Of a stretch of 64,000 bases of DNA, positions 16,311-25,431 are shown piece by piece. Under the pieces are notes generated by a model, which saw nothing but the letters and a program-made list of their open reading frames with translations, was not told the origin of the DNA and ran no database searches. Numbering within the stretch: position 1 is the first letter of the stretch; the number at the start of each line of letters is the position of its first letter. A program made the translations under genes and the position numbers. Origin of the DNA: Bacteroidales bacterium (lineage in GTDB: Bacteria > Bacteroidota > Bacteroidia > Bacteroidales > UBA6680); NCBI GenBank assembly GCA_025210735.1, contig JAOARD010000001.1:1-64000 (forward strand). The letters are read 5' to 3'.

Positions 16311-16790
16311 AGCAAAACCTAAACCACATTAAAACGATAGTTTAGCCAAATAGTTAGATTTTGTTAAGATTTAATGTTCATAATTTGCATAAATATGGAC
16401 GTATACTTTAAATGTGTACAATTTGTTCTCTTGAAATTGGCAATGTTCAAAAAAGTGAAAATAAATGAACAAATGCCGGGATAATAACAATAAATATAAG
16501 TAATCTGGGTATGTAGTAAATTTGAATATTCAAGCATTTAATAAATAACATAGCAGTTTGATAGTGAAACTACTTGAGATTTCTCACTACACATATTTGA
16601 GTCGTTAATTATATGCATAATATCTATGATAGGATTGAAAATAGAGATAGTTAAGAGTAAAAAGTTGTTAAAAGGTGAGTTTTACAATCTATACAAGCTA
16701 ATACTGATACAAAAAATATCCGATAAAATAGGATTATGTCCGATACCAGCAACAGCATTGCTAATCACATTTGTAATTCCCGCAATGCGC
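16311..16790. repeat. Long island repeat LR, copy 2
   Basis: Second copy of 12995-13457, starting about 30 bp after the stop of the leader-bearing gene. It carries an extra 20 bp or so near 16726-16745, a partial duplication around GTCCGATA. Its right end runs directly into a reversed group II intron fragment. Confidence 0.85.
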
Positions 16791-16838
16791 CTCTCACAGC
16801 CTACTGAGTTATACTGAATACCACCGTACATGCACTGG
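16791..16838 (-). mobile_element. Reversed group II intron 3' fragment
   Basis: The reverse complement contains GTACGGTGGTATTCAGTATA and then ACTCAGTAGGCTGTGAGAG. These match the right arm of domain V and the domain V-VI linker of the introns at 11.4-12.4 kb. Only about 48 nt are recognisable; the left arm of domain V is missing, so it is inert. Confidence 0.55.
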
Positions 16839-16940
16839 TTTTGCCCTTCCTTTTTCAGGAACATATACGTAGGATCTTTAAATTATAAGAAACATTTAGA
16901 TAGATAATTAAATACTATTAGCCTTCCTGAACAAATAACG

Positions 16941-16964
16941 CAATGCCTCATAAAGCACACTTCG
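16941..16964 (+). other. Relic left half of an attC-like site
   Basis: CAATGCCTCATAAAGCACAC followed by TTCG resembles the left arm of the attC-like site at 10320-10345 (CAATGGCTCATAAAGCATAG). No right arm follows. The surrounding 16839-17102 is otherwise gene-free and holds the presumed Fic promoter. Confidence 0.35.
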
Positions 16965-17102
16965 TAACCGAGTAATTGGGTATCACACAACAAATAAAGT
17001 AGTTTACCATATTTCACGAATAATGACAAATAATAATCATTTTTCATGTATTGTAATTGTTTTTCATACTATATTTGTAATTATAATTCATAAAATAAAG
17101 CT

Positions 17103-18653
17103 ATGAGTAATTTTTTTTCACATAAAAAAACTATTTTTCATGGACGAGAATTACCTGAAGAAGGATTTCTTGTAGGCTATTCATTAATAATTGATGTAAT
17201 TGAAAAAGAAACCAATATTTCGTTACCGTTACCTGAGCAAATGGCAATAGTAACCGAAAAACATCAAAGATATAATTCTAAAAACTGGCAAGTATTCACT
17301 ATAAGGCATAAACCTGATGAAAATTTAATAAGTAATTTGGTATTTGCGCTAAAATATGAGGGAATAGAATTATTAATAATTAAGAAATTATTTCAATTTA
17401 TTGATGAAAGGCTTGTAATTCAAATGATTGAAAAAGAGCCAACGAGTCAATATTCCCGAAAAATTTGGTTTTTGTATGAATGGTTAATGGATATAAAATT
17501 GAATATCCCAGATTTAAAAACAGGAACTTATGTTGAAATAGTAAATTCAAAATACCAATATGCAGGTCCCACAATAAACTCGACAAGACATCGAATAAAA
17601 AATAATCTGCCTGGTGTTCCCGCTTATTGTCCAATGATAAGGAAAACCGAAAAGTTGGAAGTCTTTTTAAATGCAAATTTATCTCAACAAATTGAAATAG
17701 GTTTAAGTAAACATGATAAAGAATTAGTTAGAAGAACAGCAGCATTTCTGTTATTAAAAGATTCTAAAGCTTCTTTTGCAATTGAAGGAGAATATCCACC
17801 AAATCTTAGAGCGCGTAATTGGGGTAAAATTATTGGGCAAGCAGGTAAAATCAAGTTATCCATTAATGAAATTGAACGATTACAAGATGTGGTAATTGGT
17901 TCCAAGAAGTTAAAAACCATGGGACTGAGAAAAGATGAGGGATTTATAGGTGAACATGATCGAGATACTTTTTCTCCAATGCCAGATCATATTTCTGCTA
18001 AGTCAAGTGATTTATTATTTTTACTAAATGGATTGATTAGCGTTAATAACCTTCTTAATAAAGATAATTATGATTCTGTTTTAATTGCAACAACAATAGC
18101 ATTTGGTTTTGTTTTTATACATCCATTATCAGACGGAAATGGCAGAATTCATAGATACTTGATACATCACATTCTTGCAGAAACAGGTTATATAAAGCGA
18201 GATATGATTTTTCCTGTTTCTACCGCAATTCTTGAAAGGATAAGTGACTATAGAGATGTTTTAGAATCATACTCACAACCAAGATTAGATTTGATTCAAT
18301 GGGAGGAAACTATAAATCACAGTGTACGAATTTTGAATGACACAATTGATTTATATCGTTATTTTGATTTAACTAGACATGCCGAGTTTTTATATGAATG
18401 TGTAGAAGAAACAATAAAAACAATAATTCCAGAGGAGTTAGATTATATTAGAAAATATGATTTAATGAATCATTTTATTAATAATTTAGTTTCTCTAGAA
18501 GACAACAAAGTAGATTTATTAATAAAATTCTTAGGACAAAATAGTGGAAAATTATTAAAGAAACGACGGTTAAACGAATTTCAAGAATTATCAAGTGAAG
18601 AAATTGAAGCAATTGAGAGATATTATTTGGAAGTATTCCTTTCTTCTGAGTAA
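17103..18653 (+). CDS. Fic family protein with class II autoinhibitory motif
   Basis: A 516-aa Fic-domain protein. Fic enzymes transfer AMP or other nucleotide-derived groups onto proteins. The catalytic motif is HPLSDGNGRIHR (340-351), a good match to HPFx(D/E)GNGRxxR, with the catalytic His present. About 110 residues upstream is S224-FAI-E228-G229. This matches the (S/T)xxxE(G/N) inhibitory-helix motif of class II Fic proteins, so the enzyme is probably autoinhibited. The N-terminal 200 residues and the last 120 match no domain I recognise. There is no leader or signal peptide, so it probably acts inside the cell. It lies between two relic intron fragments in the island. Confidence 0.88.
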   Translation: MSNFFSHKKTIFHGRELPEEGFLVGYSLIIDVIEKETNISLPLPEQMAIVTEKHQRYNSKNWQVFTIRHKPDENLISNLVFALKYEGIELLIIKKLFQFIDERLVIQMIEKEPTSQYSRKIWFLYEWLMDIKLNIPDLKTGTYVEIVNSKYQYAGPTINSTRHRIKNNLPGVPAYCPMIRKTEKLEVFLNANLSQQIEIGLSKHDKELVRRTAAFLLLKDSKASFAIEGEYPPNLRARNWGKIIGQAGKIKLSINEIERLQDVVIGSKKLKTMGLRKDEGFIGEHDRDTFSPMPDHISAKSSDLLFLLNGLISVNNLLNKDNYDSVLIATTIAFGFVFIHPLSDGNGRIHRYLIHHILAETGYIKRDMIFPVSTAILERISDYRDVLESYSQPRLDLIQWEETINHSVRILNDTIDLYRYFDLTRHAEFLYECVEETIKTIIPEELDYIRKYDLMNHFINNLVSLEDNKVDLLIKFLGQNSGKLLKKRRLNEFQELSSEEIEAIERYYLEVFLSSE

Positions 18654-18701
18654 AAGAATGAATGCCAAATTGAGTGGACGGACGTGAGTTATAGAACCCA
18701 C

Positions 18702-18762
18702 GTTGCGCCTCTCACAACTCTACTGAGTTATGCTGAAGTACCACCGTACGTATGCTTATTTT
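18702..18762 (-). mobile_element. Reversed group II intron 3' fragment
   Basis: The reverse complement reads ACGTACGGTGGTACTTCAGC, then ATAACTCAGTAGAGTTGTGAGAG. It matches the domain V right arm and linker of the introns above, in the same orientation as the fragment at 16791. The two fragments flank the Fic gene as near-identical direct repeats. Confidence 0.55.
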
Positions 18763-18784
18763 GCTCTTTTCTTTCATTAATACC

Positions 18785-18845
18785 GCCTCTTGCAAACAAA
18801 CGGTTTGTAGTTGTATTTATAAAGGTTTTGATTATATTTATTACA
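18785..18845 (+). promoter_or_regulatory. Island promoter repeat P, copy 3
   Basis: Palindrome ACAAAC-G-GTTTGT at 18796-18808 in the shared CCTCTTGCAAACAAACGG block. The same TTG - 19 bp - TATATTTA arrangement as copy 2 follows. It lies about 90 bp upstream of the DUF4157 gene. Confidence 0.6.
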
Positions 18846-18930
18846 ATAAAAAACTGACTATACATATTTTTTATACGCAACCAGAGCATGTTTTATATAT
18901 AAACAATAGGTCAAACTTAAAAGTTAGATT

Positions 18931-20814
18931 ATGACTCATGCGGACAAAACACAAGAGACCCCAAAAAAATCGGTTACAAATGAGGTTTCTCAAAGGCATA
19001 ACAGGGTAAACTCTACTTTTCAGTTTGTAGACAACAGACCAGAAGCCATTGCACAAAGAAAACTGCAAGAGATAGCTAATAATAGTCCGCAAATAAAACA
19101 GATAGCTCAACTGCAGGTTACGGCTAATAATTATTCTGCTAAACAGAATAATCCAGTTCAACAGAAAAAAAGTCCAGAGCTTAATCTAAGAAAAAACAAC
19201 ACTGGTTTACCTGATAATTTAAAAACAGGGATAGAGAACCTCTCCGGTTACTCAATGGATGATGTAAAAGTACATTACAACTCCAATAAACCAGTCCAAT
19301 TACACGCGCATGCCTATACCCAAGGAACAGATATTCACGTAGCATCCGGACAGGAAAAACATTTACCTCACGAAGCATGGCATGTGGTACAACAAAAGCA
19401 AGGGCGAGTTAAGCCTACAATCCAAATGAAAGGTAATGTAAATGTGAATGATGATACGGGATTAGAGAAAGAGGCGGATGTAATGGGAACTAAGGCATTA
19501 GCGCTAATCACAACTTCCAGCAAGTCTCGAACAGCGAACGTTAATGCTTCTACTGTCGGTGGCTCTTTCTCTTCAGTAAAACAATTGAAAGAATCCGCTA
19601 CTTTAGTTGCTGGTGGATTAAATATGATTGGTGAGACGCATTCCGATTATTCAGGAAAAGAAGAAAGAGGTGTAGAAGCCAATAAAATAAGGTCTCTTTT
19701 GGGAGGTGGCAATAAATACTTTACAGAGAGTATGCTGAAAACTAAGCCTCAAAATTTAGATTATTCAGATCCTATTTATTTGAGACTTGAGCAAGTGTTT
19801 GGCTTCATATTAGAAAGCGGTGGTAATATTCTGCAACAATTAAGAAAAATAGATCCTTCGGTATTAGCGGAAAAAACATTAGCTACAAAAGCTGTAAATG
19901 AAAAAATAGCGCTCATTGTACTAGATCTTGCACCTTATATTGCTTCAGATACATTTACTGTAGAAACGATTCTGGATACTGTGGAAAGTAAACATTTAAC
20001 CAAGGCTGAATTGCAACGTTTAGGAAGTGTGGAAGCCTGGAATTTATCAGAATTGGATCCTGAAGATAAGTATGAGGATAATTTTTACAATGTCCAAGAT
20101 AGGGTTGAAGAAATGGCTGAATCTATTGTTGAAGAAGCTTCAAGTGCTAGTGAAGAAGTCGTAGTAGATCCATTTATTATGGCCAACAAGTTAGTGTATG
20201 TCGATTTTTTTAATTTTTATGACATGTATAAAGGACGGTTACCACTAACATTAAAGCTTTATTACGATCTAAAAAAGAAAGAGCATGTAACCACAAAACT
20301 CTCTAGATTTAACTTTGATATTGATGCAATCAAACCCCTACTAGCGGAGTGGGATAAAATAGAAAGCCTTAGAGGTATTGTTACTGATGTTATGACAAAG
20401 CACAGGATAGATCTCATACCAGATATAGTTAAAACAGTCATATGTAAAATAGAAAAGCTCATTCAATTAATTCGTGAAGGGCAACTGGGCTCAGGATCAG
20501 AAGACCATACTAATGTGATTAGAAGACACAGAAGTATAGAAATGGATCAGGCGGCAGAAGAACTAAAAAGTGAAAACATCGCTTGGAAAGTGGGCAACCT
20601 TCATGTGGAGGATATCAAGTTTATGGAAAGCTTAGGAACAGCCAATACAGGGTATACCTATATCACGAAAGAAAATTTTAAAGCTCAAATAGAACATGTC
20701 TCTGAATTAGACGCTAGCATAGACCCTTCAGAAAAAGTTGGTGCTGATTACCTAGAAGCTGATAAAACAACAAAAGGAATAATTAGTACTGTAGATGAAG
20801 ATTTGGATCGCTAA
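18931..20814 (+). CDS. DUF4157 polymorphic toxin-like protein (putative eCIS cargo)
   Basis: A 627-aa protein in three parts. Residues 1-67 are the leader shared with the gene at 15512. DUF4157 (about 91-190) has NNTGLPDNLKTGIENLSGYS, then the zinc-protease-like HEAWH (147-151) and LEKEADVMG (178-186). The C-terminal part (about 200-627) contains GETHSDY (234-240) and, 320 residues later, VGNLHVEDI (554-562). The GExH...GxxH pattern recalls the TIKI/EreA/ChaN superfamily, but this is tentative. DUF4157 proteins are typical cargo of eCIS or polymorphic toxin systems, and the C-terminus is normally the active part. No injection-system gene is in the window. The leader is also preceded by the same promoter block as the other cargo gene. 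Confidence 0.82.
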   Translation: MTHADKTQETPKKSVTNEVSQRHNRVNSTFQFVDNRPEAIAQRKLQEIANNSPQIKQIAQLQVTANNYSAKQNNPVQQKKSPELNLRKNNTGLPDNLKTGIENLSGYSMDDVKVHYNSNKPVQLHAHAYTQGTDIHVASGQEKHLPHEAWHVVQQKQGRVKPTIQMKGNVNVNDDTGLEKEADVMGTKALALITTSSKSRTANVNASTVGGSFSSVKQLKESATLVAGGLNMIGETHSDYSGKEERGVEANKIRSLLGGGNKYFTESMLKTKPQNLDYSDPIYLRLEQVFGFILESGGNILQQLRKIDPSVLAEKTLATKAVNEKIALIVLDLAPYIASDTFTVETILDTVESKHLTKAELQRLGSVEAWNLSELDPEDKYEDNFYNVQDRVEEMAESIVEEASSASEEVVVDPFIMANKLVYVDFFNFYDMYKGRLPLTLKLYYDLKKKEHVTTKLSRFNFDIDAIKPLLAEWDKIESLRGIVTDVMTKHRIDLIPDIVKTVICKIEKLIQLIREGQLGSGSEDHTNVIRRHRSIEMDQAAEELKSENIAWKVGNLHVEDIKFMESLGTANTGYTYITKENFKAQIEHVSELDASIDPSEKVGADYLEADKTTKGIISTVDEDLDR

Positions 20815-20949
20815 TGATCAAACTGGATCAACTAACATGTAGGTATTTGGTCTAATCCCATTCATATGAGAACAGCTCAAACCCATAAAAGAAAGAGAGT
20901 TTAGTTAAGGAAGAATTGCTACTACCTAAGATGTTTGGGAGGTAGAAAA

Positions 20950-20997
20950 GCCTATAACAATAAATAAACCCATTAAAACGAGGGTTCATTCAAACCG
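20950..20997. repeat. Truncated long repeat LR, copy 3
   Basis: AAGCCTATAACAATAAATAA followed by CCCATTAAAACGAGGGTTCA matches the first 45 bp of LR2 (AAGCCCATAGCAAAACCTAA...CACATTAAAACG). It is cut off by a group II intron fragment at 20998. So each of three cargo-type genes is followed by the same element. The stretch 20815-20949 shows nothing else. Confidence 0.55.
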
Positions 20998-21130
20998 TTA
21001 CGGAAAATTTCGCCATGTTTAGCAAACCGCCGTATACCGGCCGGTACATACGGTGATACTTCGACATAACTCAGTAGAACTGTGAGAGGGTGGAGATACG
21101 AATTCTTTTCGTAATCTTGCTATACTCGAT
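20998..21130 (+). mobile_element. Group II intron 3' fragment (domains V-VI)
   Basis: After a TTCAAACC left flank, identical to that of intron copy 1, the sequence jumps to TTACGGAAAATTTCGCC, then domain V (ACCGCCGTATACC-GGCC-GGTACATACGGTGAT) and domain VI, ending in ATACTCGAT. The 5' part of the intron is deleted. It is inserted in LR3. The 21131-21377 stretch beyond it has no recognisable feature. Confidence 0.65.
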
Positions 21131-21377
21131 TGTGTGCCATTTGAATCCAAGTAGATTATATGCAAAAGAGTATAAAATAGTTTTTCTGCTGTTGTATTAT
21201 ATCTAATAGCATATAATTTATTCATATTTGCTGTATTTTATATTTAGATACATATAGAGTAAGAGTTAGCGGAGTTTGTAAAAGAACCGAGAAAATAGAT
21301 AAATATGACACAGGAAAAGTTTGCTGAGTATATTCATTTATCAACCTTTCCACTTATTTGAAAAACAGACTACATAA

Positions 21378-21935
21378 ATGAAAATTAGGGATAGAATATT
21401 AATCACTATTGCCTGTATAATTGGGGCAGTGGAAGGTGAAATAGAGTATGAATATAAAAGAGAAGTATTAATCGGATTATTAATATTTACTGTGATTGAT
21501 CATTGTATCTCTATAATTAGAGTTTTTAGAAACTATACATTATTACAGACAAGCTATGATATTATATTCAGAGCCGGGAATCTGGTTTTAGGTTGTACTA
21601 TGGTTGTATTTTTTATAATAAGCATTAATCATCTCTTATATTTTGCATGGTTTTTTCTATTATTTGCATTTATTAGTTTAACTAATGCAATTGTATATCA
21701 ATACTCAATACAACTGAGAAAAAGATCGGAAACACTTATTATTAATTACAAACAGAGAAGGAAAATAACAATTAAATATTTAGATTCTGTGATACTAAGA
21801 AGTGACAAAATAATTCTGAGTGAGCAGGAAAGAGTTGTTGAGATAAATGATTTAAAGAACACAGAAAAGAACAGAACTAATATATCTGATTTCTTTAAAG
21901 AGAACTATCCTGATATCAGATTAATAATGGAATAA
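21378..21935 (+). CDS. Hypothetical membrane protein
   Basis: A 185-aa protein. The N-terminal 120 residues carry about three or four hydrophobic segments (ILITIACIIGAV; VLIGLLIFTVIDHCI; LVLGCTMVVFFIISI; LYFAWFFLLFAFISL). A basic cytoplasmic-looking tail of about 65 residues follows. I recognise no family. It is the first gene right of the island's intron debris and may be either island or backbone. No partner is evident; the next gene starts 80 bp downstream. Confidence 0.55.
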   Translation: MKIRDRILITIACIIGAVEGEIEYEYKREVLIGLLIFTVIDHCISIIRVFRNYTLLQTSYDIIFRAGNLVLGCTMVVFFIISINHLLYFAWFFLLFAFISLTNAIVYQYSIQLRKRSETLIINYKQRRKITIKYLDSVILRSDKIILSEQERVVEINDLKNTEKNRTNISDFFKENYPDIRLIME

Positions 21936-22015
21936 AAACGTGGGAGATAACAAATTTTTGGTATATTCAACGGTTACTATTGTGGTTAGTTTTAAACTAA
22001 TATAAAACCTTAAAT

Positions 22016-23485
22016 ATGCGAACGTTATTATTAATAGTTGTAGCGGTAGTTATCTCGGTAAATGTAAAAGCTCAAAACAGTGATATAACTACAAAAGAGA
22101 AGTTAGATTACTTCATAAAAGTTACAGACACATTACGACAAAATAGTAAAAACGCGGGAATGGCAATAGCCATTATCTATAAGAACGAGCTTATATTTAA
22201 AGAGGTTTTTGGTTATCGTGATGTAAAAAAGAAGCTACCTGTTACTGACAATACTCTGTTTGAGATAGCCTCCTTAACAAAAGCATTTACAGGTGTAATA
22301 GCATCTAAATTAGAGAAGCAGAATAAACTAAACTGGGATGATAAAGTTGTTAAGTATCTGCCGGATTTTAAGTTGAAAGATGATTATGCCACTCAAAATG
22401 CCACACTGAAGGATCTGTTTACCCATAATGTTGGTCTTGCACAACATTTTTATATGATATATGGTCCGCATATAACAAAGAGCGAACTACTGGAAAGAAT
22501 ACCGTTTTTAAGCTTTGACGGTAGTTTTCGTGAGAAATTTCTTTACAATAATTTTATGTATGCTGTTGCAGGAATGGTTGAGGAGAAGGTTACCAATAAA
22601 ACATGGCATGAATTAATGAAGGATAGTATTTTCAGCCCATTAGGAATGAATCACTCATTTACAAAGTTTGATGAGTTCTTAAATAGTGAAGATATGACAA
22701 CCAGTTATAAGAACGATGGTATTACAGTAATTCCGCATCACAAAACAAGTGATTCTAATGCTCCGTCGGGAAATACTACAACATCTACTATTAACGATAT
22801 GGCAATATGGTCAAAAATGCTTGCCAACTCAGGAAATTTAGACGGAAAAGAGTTTCTGACAAAAGAACAATTTAACTACCTGACAAGTCCGTTTGTGACC
22901 AGAGATCCATCATCAAAAGTTTTTTATGGTATTGGCTGGAATATAGATGCCGAACGAAATGTAATTTATCATAAAGGTAGTTCTCCGGGTCAAAGAGCAA
23001 TACTGGCATTTCAGCCTAAGGATGGCTATGCAATAGTTATACTAACCAATCAGGAGAGTCCTTTGCCTTTTTTGTTGGAATTCTACGCTGGTAAAATATT
23101 CCGGGAAGATGATTTCAGCAGATATCTTAACTATGAAAAGGCAGTTGAAAGAATTGCAAATGCAGAAGAGGGCAAATTAGAAACCTATACAATTGAAGAT
23201 AAAAAGGTATTTAAAGAGTTAAAGAACCTGAGTGGCAAATATGTTCATCCGGCATATGGAACTGTTGAAATTGATATGATTAACAAAAAACAGTTCTCAT
23301 TTAAATATTATGGATTTAAGGGCACAATAAAGCATAATAAGGGGCTTGAGTTTACAGCATTTGTCGATCACTTTATGGGAAAGGATAAATTTAATTTTAA
23401 GGTATTAAAAGGAGATGGGAAGAAGATTAATAGTATTGAGGTTCATATGCCATTCTCTGATCCATTAAATTTTGTAAAGAACTAA
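22016..23485 (+). CDS. Serine hydrolase of the beta-lactamase/D-Ala-D-Ala carboxypeptidase fold
   Basis: A 489-aa exported serine hydrolase of the class C beta-lactamase (PF00144) group. The signal peptide is MRTLLLIVVAVVISVNVKAQ. The SxxK motif is S86-LTK89 (FEIASLTKAFTG), the YxN motif starts at Y177 (LYNNFMYAVAG), and a HKGSSPG motif replaces KTG. The last 100 residues form a lipocalin-like DUF3471-type domain (LSGKYVHPAYGTVEIDM). Such proteins are usually peptidases or esterases rather than true beta-lactamases, so resistance should not be assumed. The next gene, a WYL regulator, starts 99 bp downstream on the same strand. Confidence 0.88.
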   Translation: MRTLLLIVVAVVISVNVKAQNSDITTKEKLDYFIKVTDTLRQNSKNAGMAIAIIYKNELIFKEVFGYRDVKKKLPVTDNTLFEIASLTKAFTGVIASKLEKQNKLNWDDKVVKYLPDFKLKDDYATQNATLKDLFTHNVGLAQHFYMIYGPHITKSELLERIPFLSFDGSFREKFLYNNFMYAVAGMVEEKVTNKTWHELMKDSIFSPLGMNHSFTKFDEFLNSEDMTTSYKNDGITVIPHHKTSDSNAPSGNTTTSTINDMAIWSKMLANSGNLDGKEFLTKEQFNYLTSPFVTRDPSSKVFYGIGWNIDAERNVIYHKGSSPGQRAILAFQPKDGYAIVILTNQESPLPFLLEFYAGKIFREDDFSRYLNYEKAVERIANAEEGKLETYTIEDKKVFKELKNLSGKYVHPAYGTVEIDMINKKQFSFKYYGFKGTIKHNKGLEFTAFVDHFMGKDKFNFKVLKGDGKKINSIEVHMPFSDPLNFVKN

Positions 23486-23584
23486 CCTTATTAGTGAAAC
23501 AAAGTATGAGTAAAAGGTATGAGAAGTACAGCTTTTCATACCTTTTACATGTTATAAGAAATTTGACTGAATACAAAACAGATA

Positions 23585-24283
23585 ATGAACAGACTTGACA
23601 GATTAACAAGCATACTTATACAACTTCAGTCTAAACGACTGGTAACTGCCACCGAAATAGCAAAACGTTTTGAGGTAACAAACAGGACAATTTACAGAGA
23701 TATCAGAACATTAAGGCTTGCGGGTGTTCCTATTGGCGAGGAGGAAGGAAAAGGGTACTTTCTGGTTGACGATTATAAGTTACCTCCTGTAATGTTTACA
23801 ATGGAAGAGGCAAGAGCTTTAATTACAACAAGTAAAATTTTAGATTATCATACCGAGGATTCTGTTAAGCAAAACTACGAATCTGCACTTCTGAAGATAA
23901 AGGCAGTTCTGTCAACCAAAGATAAAGACAAACTGGAATTCTTAAATTCAAGAATCGGATTTCAGGAGCCCTGGGCGCCTACAAGTCTGTATTTAGACAG
24001 AATACAACACTCAATTGCCGAGAGTCTGAAACTGAAGATAAAGTATCAGGCAAGAGATCAGGAAGAGGTAACAGAACGAATAATACAGCCTTATGCTGTA
24101 TATTTTAGTGGTGCTGTCTGGTCAACTATTGCCTTTTGTGAGTTACGGCAAGAGGTAAGAGAGTTTCGCCTTGATAGAATAAAGGAGTTTGAATTGCAGC
24201 AAACTCATTTTGAAACAGACAAGACGTTCAGACTTGAGCACTATTTAAAAAAACGTTCTAAAAGATTATTTCCGAACCCCTGA
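23585..24283 (+). CDS. YafY-type HTH and WYL-domain transcriptional regulator
   Basis: A 232-aa regulator. The N-terminal DeoR-like helix-turn-helix (LTSILIQLQSKRLVTATEIAKRFEVTNRTIYRDIRTL) is about residues 5-42. A WYL sensor domain occupies about 130-225 (LKIKYQAR...RIIQPYAVYFSGAVWSTIAFCELRQEVREFRLDRI); the W-Y-L core reads W-S-T here. Proteins of this group often control stress or hydrolase genes next to them and are proposed to sense small ligands or nucleic acid. It lies between the serine hydrolase and the alpha/beta hydrolase, which may be its targets. Confidence 0.88.
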   Translation: MNRLDRLTSILIQLQSKRLVTATEIAKRFEVTNRTIYRDIRTLRLAGVPIGEEEGKGYFLVDDYKLPPVMFTMEEARALITTSKILDYHTEDSVKQNYESALLKIKAVLSTKDKDKLEFLNSRIGFQEPWAPTSLYLDRIQHSIAESLKLKIKYQARDQEEVTERIIQPYAVYFSGAVWSTIAFCELRQEVREFRLDRIKEFELQQTHFETDKTFRLEHYLKKRSKRLFPNP

Positions 24284-24333
24284 CACAGGGCTGTCATATG
24301 TGTCATATAGATTTGCTTAAAATTGAAACAAGA

Positions 24334-25215
24334 ATGCGTAAAAAAGCAATTTTATTAATGGTTATTGCTACACTTTAATTTAATGTGAGCAAGGCACAAA
24401 CAGAAGAGAAAATGACAGCAAAGCAGATTGTAATCAGAGACAAACAGGTTGAAATCAGTTATCTTAAACAAGGAGATGGCGACACAACACTTCTTTTTTT
24501 GCACGGTTGGTGTATAAACGGAACTTACTGGAAAAGTCAGATAGAGTATTTCTCTGCAAATTACACAGTTTATGCAATTGACCTGCCGGGTTTTGGTAAA
24601 TCAAAAGCCAAAAGAACAAACTGGACAATTGAGGAGTACGCCAATGATGTAACTGCATTTATTAAGACAATGAACCTTAAGAATGTTGTAATAATCGGGC
24701 ACTCTATGGCAGGCGAGATTATGCTGCAAACAGCACTGACTAACAACCCCGGAATAAAGGGTATTGTAGGTGTAGACAATTTTAAAGTAATTGATGTTGA
24801 GTTTACACCGGAGCAGATGAAACAGATGACCGACTTTTTTCCAATGCTAGAAAAAGATTTTAAAAATTCAGCACCTGTGTATGCTGATATGATGCTTTTT
24901 CATCCATCAACATCAAATGAGATAAAAGACAGGGTAAAAACTGATTTTGCAACCAGCAATTCTGTTATTGGCTACAATACATTTATGAACCAGATGCAAT
25001 ATGCATATGGTGATGCACAACGATTAGAACAGCTTAATTACAGGTTATATTTAATAAATAGTGATGGCTTTCCGACAAATGAGACAGGATTGAAAAACCA
25101 CTGTAAAAACAGCTTTCAGGTAGAGACTATATCTGCAACAGGACATTACCCGATGATAGAGAAACCAACAGAGTTTAATTTAATATTAGAGAAGGTACTG
25201 GCAGAGATAAAATAG
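24334..25215 (+). CDS. Alpha/beta hydrolase with an in-frame stop in the signal-peptide region
   Basis: Alpha/beta hydrolase fold: LLFLHGWCINGTYW (oxyanion-side HGW), nucleophile elbow GHSMAG, and a C-terminal histidine in ATGHYPMIEKP. Read from the ATG at 24334, the frame starts MRKKAILLMVIATL, a normal signal peptide, then meets TAA at 24376-24378. It resumes as FNVSKAQTEEKM... in the same frame. Translation could restart at GTG 24385 or ATG 24412, giving a 276- or 267-residue protein without a signal peptide. So it is either a recent nonsense mutant that has lost export, or a cytoplasmic enzyme; the catalytic body is intact. The substrate is unknown. Confidence 0.75.
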
Positions 25216-25431
25216 CAGCACTATGTAAAGATAATCTATACAATACTCAAATGTACTGTATAGATTGTCTTGATTGTTCATATTGTTATAAGGCTTAAGT
25301 TTGCCTGATAATGATATTCGTTTTTGTATACAAACAGGTATAAAATGTATACAATTATAGAGCTTAATCTTGAGATATTTGTAGGTGTAGATGAATACGA
25401 CTATAAGTATCAACACTAAATTATTTTTATT

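Noticed and set aside
22016..23485. Beta-lactamase resistance gene
   Set aside because: HKG replaces KTG and a DUF3471-like tail is present; this subgroup mostly contains peptidases or esterases.
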